DNA of 64,000 bases from Clitopilus passeckerianus (lineage: Eukaryota > Basidiomycota > Agaricomycetes > Agaricales > Entolomataceae). Below, piece after piece: positions 58,689-64,000 of this stretch. The position numbers were made by a program, and so were the translations under genes. The DNA is taken from contig CALYLX010000121.1 in assembly GCA_944990035.1 (NCBI GenBank), positions 124,001 to 188,000 on the forward strand, in the 5' to 3' direction. Each line of letters opens with the position of its first letter. Position 1 is the first letter of the stretch. Below the pieces are notes generated by a model, which was not told the DNA's origin, made no database searches, and worked only from the letters and a program-made list of their open reading frames with translations.

Positions 58689-61046
58689 GCAGGGGAGGGA
58701 GGAGAGGGAGAGGGAGAATGGATCGAACAAGTAGGCGAAATATCTTACGGTTTGGACACGAGTACAGGGTGGATCCTGACAGCTCTATCCTTTTAATGGC
58801 ATGTACTTGCGCTCTAGTTTCTGATAGCATATCCTCCGATTAATACCGACTTACCCAATATTGACATATATCCCACTGGGAGCCTATGCACCACATTCCC
58901 TAGTTCCCACAGAAGGTGTCTTATCCAATGAAGAACATGGTACAAAACTTACCCTCCTGCCGAAGAGGATGCCAATTGTCGGGAGGTTCGATTTGCCGGC
59001 CGCAGAGAGGAAGAGTGTGTAGAGTGGGGGAGGTAGGAATTGAGGAGGTGGGTTGGGTTAGGGTAGAGACTCGGATTGAAGAAGAGCGTGAGGATGAGGG
59101 AGCTGAAGATCCAAAGAATGGTATGGCCGCCCACCTTTCAAATACCTTACAGGAGGAGTCCGTGTAGCCGTTTTGTAATGTGTCCAATATTTACAGGAAA
59201 ATGGTATCATACTACGGCCGCCTGAGTCTGAATTAGATGTTAAATTATAATACGCGTAGGATTGCTACTCCCAAATCGACATATTATAACGCCGTTGGCC
59301 AGATTGCACAGTTCGCAACGTTATCGCCCCCATTACATTTCTACAGAAAACGCAACTAAAGGAATTTTAGCTTAGTGGTTATAGGACTGCATCCCATTTT
59401 TGGCCTCGAGGGTTCGATTCCCCTTAGTCGCAGCTTTTTCCGCCTATTGTTATTCCTCGTTCATAAGGCTGGGCGGTATTTCACGGACAGAGAAGGGTTA
59501 CAGGCGTTCATGGGTTTCGTATTGTCACTTCTAGCTGCGGCAGGCACGGTGAGGAAATTACCTTCGTTCTTGGACGCTCGATACCGACGGCCTTCTGTAC
59601 AATGACTGCATCCGTTCGTGCAGGAAGCCAACGAATACGCGGAATAGCGACAAGTAATTAGTAAAGGCAATGAGTAACATTCATGCTTCCATGGGATTTT
59701 TTCTGTTGTTTGGATCGTGGAGTTCAGCTTTGAAGATTACTTTGACCATGAAATGTATAGAAAACCCTACTGATCTTTCGAGGTTCGTCTGACTTTTTCA
59801 ATTTTGCGGATTTGGCTGCAATAAGGGCTAAAATACAGTGCACATATGTTATATGAATGTAATAATGATATATGGTCGGTCTACATCGAATATTTACAGC
59901 TGGATAGACAACACAATCCGACGGAGATTTCGTTTGTCCTCGGAGTTCACCGGTGTCACCGGTTGTGCCCAGAATGTGTCGGAATTGGGAAGTGCCAAAA
60001 ACGAGTGCCATAATCGGTGCCATCAGTAGGATGTTCTCACGCATCGGATGCTAGGCCCCGGCCTTGCCTCCGATCTTGGTCTCTGAATGAGCTAGGCAGC
60101 CTCTAGTCGTAGTTCCAACTAGCTACAGAGATGGATATAGGTAAACGTGTGGCATATATGACCTTAGAATCCCCCTACCGCTTTTTCTGCCCGCGAAATA
60201 GACGACACGCCTCATATTTGACTCGCCGGCGCCTCCAGATGGCGTTGCTGCATGATTTAGTGACCATTTTCGCTCTTTCTCGGCTGCAGTAAGTAGCAGG
60301 CCTCATTCCTAGTAATCCTTGACTGAAAATACTCTAGGCGGGATCCTTTTCTGCTCGAAATGCTGCTTATTCTCTCATCGTGGCGGCCAGGCGGACCGTT
60401 ATGACTGAGTCGGCTAGATCCGGTGGCACTCCCACGGTACTGATGGTGGCACTTCGGGCCATTTCTCGTGGCACTTCCCATTTCCAACACGCCCTCATTG
60501 TGCCGTGGCTTCGAGTCTGTTCTCACTTTTCAAAGATCTAGAGAGCTTGCGGTATCCCAGTTTCGAGGTAATCGTGAGCACAAGATAGCGTTTTATGAGT
60601 GTAAGCAAATTATTATTAAATACTGAATTTCCCCCCAGTCGAACCATGCGGTCCGATCACCATTCCCGTCCCTCCGTGCATTATAATGGCTTAACCCCGG
60701 CGGGACGCTCCAATTTAGGCTTACAGATAGCAATTATAATGCACATTTGACGTAGCTACACATTGAAGACACATTATAGTTCCCAAGAACGGCCGTAGAT
60801 ATTGTAATACCTTTTTCCACCAATTGTTGGGCACATTACAACGTAAGTACACGTACTGTTGCTTACAGCTCATAGATACCTTGTATATCGTTTATAGTTC
60901 TCAACAATAAGCCCTAATTATTGCATAAAATATTAAAATATATACCAACCAACAAAAAGCCACATCTGTTCTAGGTACACCAATCCACACCTAAACCGAA
61001 GCTGCAAGTACCCACGAGGAATAAACAGAGTAAGAGACGAGACTCA
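58689..61046. other. Intergenic 2.4 kb with a tRNA-like element
   Basis: No protein-coding gene was found. Apart from the tRNA-like element the stretch is AT-rich near 59220-59340 and 60590-60960. The minus-strand frame at 60257-60526 is featureless. Confidence 0.45.
59352..59433 (+). tRNA. tRNA-like element with Pol III A and B boxes (tRNA or degenerate copy)
   Basis: An A box (TAGCTTAGTGG, about 59368-59378) and a B box (GGTTCGATTCC, about 59411-59421) both match the internal Pol III promoter consensus. GCAACTA at the left pairs with TAGTCGC at the right with one mismatch, and TTTTT follows at 59435-59439. I could not place a proper anticodon stem-loop, and the segment between the acceptor and D arms is longer than usual. 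It may be a degenerate tRNA or the head of a tRNA-derived SINE. The amino acid is not assigned. Confidence 0.45.
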
Positions 61047-64000
61047 TCACCCAAACACCCTCTTCCAAATCTCCCTCCCCGCCCTCTGCCTCTCCAACGC
61101 AGCAGCCCCACCTCCCAGAACCGACTTATTCTCAATCGCGCGTCGGGAGAGGTATGGCATTACCTAGAGTAGGGAAAGAGTCAACATGTGAACATTATGG
61201 TGAGGATACGCAGGGCGAAAATGGGAGCAAGGAGCAGCAAGGAGAATGTATGAAGAATGGGAGAAGCAACGAAGCAAAAATGGGAAGGAAGGTAGCGGGA
61301 TGCAGGTAAATGCGAAGGAAAAGGGCGGGAAGAGAAGAGCAAAAGAGTATATGAACGTACCTCAGCCAACGCACCATACGGCACGTACTTCACCACAAAA
61401 GGCGTCCCGTCGGCGGTGAGGGTTCGTTTGACCATGTAGTTCGTTAGGTCGTCGCTCATTCCGAAGAGTTGGCCGACTGCGATGCGGGATACTACCGAGG
61501 AGGGTATTCGGACGACGACATCATCCCCAATCTCTCTCTCTCCCGCTTGGGTCTCTCCTACTTTCACCTTTATAACCGTCTCCTCCGCTTGATCGTCAGA
61601 TAGTGAGGGTGTCGACGGTGCAGTAACGACCTCCGCCAACCCCCTCCTCCCAAGCTCCCTCAAAAGATGTCGACAGGACTCCCAGTTGTGCGTGCCGAAG
61701 AGGACGCCGATCGTTGGTTGGCTATGGGTGGGTTTGCCCGTCGTTGAGGTAGACCCAGGAGTGGAGGAGGAGGGTGGAGTAGAGGTAGAGGAGGAGGAAG
61801 AGGAAGAGGAGGAGGAAGAACCAAAACCGAAGAACGAGAACGGTATCCATCCCCCGACAGCCTTCCCGACCCCTCCGGCCGCAGCAACTATCGTAGCAGT
61901 GGATGACCCTGACGTGGAGGTCTCGATGTCGGATTTGACAGCATCAACGAGTATAGATACACATTCGTCATAGCACGCATCCGTATCTTCTTTCCTCTCC
62001 CAAACCGGCGGCCTCTCTGTATCCGGCGATATCGAAACGGATTTGGCCTTGTTCTTATTGCCATCTTCCTTCTCCTGGTTCTCGAGGATGGAGGAAGGTA
62101 CACCATGTGCAGAGTTCCAAGCAGCGACCTCATGCGGATGATACGCCCCTCTCACCAACTTGACTCCCAACGCGTAGCCATTCTTGCGAGCATCTTGGAG
62201 GGCTGCGCGGATTTGAGCGGGCGTTCTGAGAGGGTCAAAAATATGAGTTAGTTAACGTTATCACAATACCAAAAGATCAAAAACCAAGGAACGAAGAATG
62301 AGGGCGAAAAGTCATAAAAGAGCAAGCGAAGAGACAAAGGGATAGGGTTCGTGTTCGACGAATATGACGGAGAAGAGAGTTGGGGAAAGAAGTAAAGAGA
62401 GCCAGAGATAGAGAGCCATGTTTGCTTCCCGAAGAGAGGCCTAGACGGAGATGAATGTAAAGCCCACTGGCACGTGTCCACGGAGTACCGGGCAGTTGCG
62501 GTGAGAGGCCAAAAAAGGGATGAAGATACTGCGTGTGCGTGTGTTCTTCATCCGAGCACGCTCAACTCGTTCAGGTAAAAGAGCTGAAAGCCGATGGAGG
62601 AGCAACTGATGGTGCCCCCCATGCTGAGTGCCAAAAGGAAGGGAAAGCGAAGGGATAGAACGAAACGAAAAGGAAAGAGAAGAGAAGAAGAAAAGAGACA
62701 AAACCCAGAAAGAAAAGAACCACGACCCACCTCCTCAAATACGCCTGATACGTCCCATAAACAACCGGCTGCTCTGCCCCCTTCCCACTCCCTCCCTCAA
62801 GTCGATTAACCTCCCCACTCAACCCCCTCACAAACAAATCAATCCCAGGCTGATACCACGTATACTCAGCATCCACGATCAACTTGACTCCCCTCTCCGA
62901 CGCTTTCTGGGAGAGCTTTCTTAACTCCAGATATAGGTTCTTTAGGTCGTGGAGGTCTTGTTCTGTGAGAGGGTAAAAAGGAGACGAGGACGAGGATGGG
63001 GAAGAGGAGGGAGAGGAGGGAGAGGAAGTGAGGAGAGCGACGTGGGATGGGGATGGGTGACCTGGGAATGGGACGGGGGAGGAGGAGGGTGGTGTGTGTT
63101 GGGTTATGTAGGTTGAGAGACGGACGAGGGATTGGGGGTCTGGGACGAGTGCGCTCTGTTAAGGGGAAGGGGGGGAGGTGGTTAGTATGAGATGTTGGAG
63201 GAGCTGGAACATGGATAGATCATGAGACGTGTAACGGCCGCAAGCCAACGCAAACAAGCCGAGTGGAGCCATCCAAGATAGACGATAAAGGAAAAGAGGA
63301 AGAGGAAGAGAAGGCTTACCAGTTTAACTGCGACCCATGTTCTCCTCCCTCCGTAGGTCCCGGTACTTTGGAGGGTATCCTCGAAATCTGCAGCGACTTC
63401 TATAGAGTGTGTCATCTCGTCGATGAGTTTCTGGTGCGGTGGGACTCCATTATTGAGATTTGACGTCGAGGTGGAGGTGGAAGAGGAAGATGTTGCGTCA
63501 TTCTCGTCCACCTCAACCGAATAAGCCAGCAGAGTCCCCTTCTTCGCGTGGCGGAGTGTCGAGATTAGTGGGACGGTTTGTTCAACACTGTCGCCTCCTA
63601 CAAACTATGTCATGCCTGAGTATCACGTAGATAAGAGTGGAGGAAAGAACATACATGTCCGAAAAACGTAACCCTAACCACACCCCTAACCACCGCACCC
63701 ACCACCGGGACGTTGACGAGTTCCATCAACCACGGGCTGGCGTCCACGAGTCTAGGGAAGGAACACATGGTGAAGACGACATAGCTTCTTATCAGTGAGC
63801 CGAGGGAGGTGTCGGAGTATTCTTCGCCGGGGGAGAGGGAGACGGTTAGAGGGGAGTCTGCGTGGATGAGTCCGGCTAGGGAGGGGTGGAGGGAGAGAAG
63901 GGAGAGGGAGAAGAGGGAGAGGGATGTGTAGAGGAGGAGCTTTCGGCGAGGGCGGAGAAGTGGAGGTGGTGGGGTGGAGGAGTGGGCGAATCTATGCAGC
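61047..64000 (-). CDS. PUT1: Proline dehydrogenase, N-terminus outside the window
   Basis: Minus-strand exons within the window: 63655-64000 (continues past the edge), 63320-63604, 62731-63155, 61361-62225 and 61163-61047. Each junction keeps the frame. Family motifs in order: DASPWLMELVNVPVVG, GGDSVEQTVPLISTLRHAKKG, YGGRRTWVAVKLSALVPDP, GVKLIVDAEYTWYQPGID, GTYQAYLRRTPAQIR, GVKLVRGAYHPHEVAAW, PTIGVLFGTHNWESC, SRIAVGQLFGMSDDLTNYMVK, KYVPYGALAEV and PYLSRRAIENKS. These match the FAD-dependent mitochondrial enzyme that oxidises proline to pyrroline-5-carboxylate. A low-complexity serine run (about 61750-61850) sits between GVKLVRGAY and FGTHNW. The intron at 62226-62730 is 505 nt, long for this region. 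Targeting sequence and start lie beyond 64000. Confidence 0.9.

Noticed and set aside
62571..62882. Read-through frame of the proline dehydrogenase exon into its 505-nt intron
   Set aside because: The added residues are phenylalanine/leucine/serine-rich translation of a pyrimidine tract; splicing at AG|GTGGGT restores the conserved TPAQIR.

Overview
This window reads as nuclear DNA of a filamentous basidiomycete, most likely an Agaricomycete. The genes are intron-dense, with many introns of about 45-60 nt bounded by GT...AG. Several families are typical of mushroom-forming fungi: a DUF6593-like protein, BTB/POZ-like proteins, serine/proline-rich proteins, one-pass membrane proteins with a cysteine-rich ectodomain, NACHT NTPases and a hAT-type transposase relic. 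Exon joins were worked out by hand from splice sites and reading phase; for most genes the summed exon lengths are a multiple of three.

Left third (1-19 kb), mostly single-copy housekeeping and regulatory genes. In order: a 5'-partial F-box-like protein (-); a DUF6593-like protein (-); a P-loop nucleoside-kinase-like protein (-) sharing a short divergent intergenic region with a GH99-like protein (+) that carries a very long proline/serine-rich tail; a C2H2 zinc-finger regulator (+); an RSC1/RSC2-type bromodomain-BAH chromatin-remodelling subunit (+); a type I membrane protein (+); and a GFA-family zinc protein (-).

Middle (19-38 kb), a zone of duplicated families. Two serine/proline-rich paralogues (+), a second GFA gene (-), two BTB-like genes (-) with a repeated non-coding segment on both sides of the second, about 3.7 kb with no recognisable gene, and an inverted pair of genes with nucleotidyltransferase-like motifs. 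The left member of the pair is a pseudogene, the right one is better preserved, and a 3'-end fragment lies between them.

Right (38-64 kb), a repeat-rich and recombination-prone region. It holds three paralogous NACHT-type STAND NTPases (one -, two +), a decayed hAT transposase, a multi-pass membrane protein whose ankyrin repeats are each encoded by one 99-nt exon in a tandem exon-intron array, a small conserved hypothetical protein, a tRNA-like element with Pol III boxes, and two proline dehydrogenase copies. The inner dehydrogenase copy is a pseudogene; the outer one looks functional but runs off the right edge. The mix of NACHT genes, ankyrin repeats, nucleotidyltransferase-like genes, duplications and pseudogenes resembles a fast-evolving fungal innate-immunity or allorecognition neighbourhood. 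That functional reading is inference.
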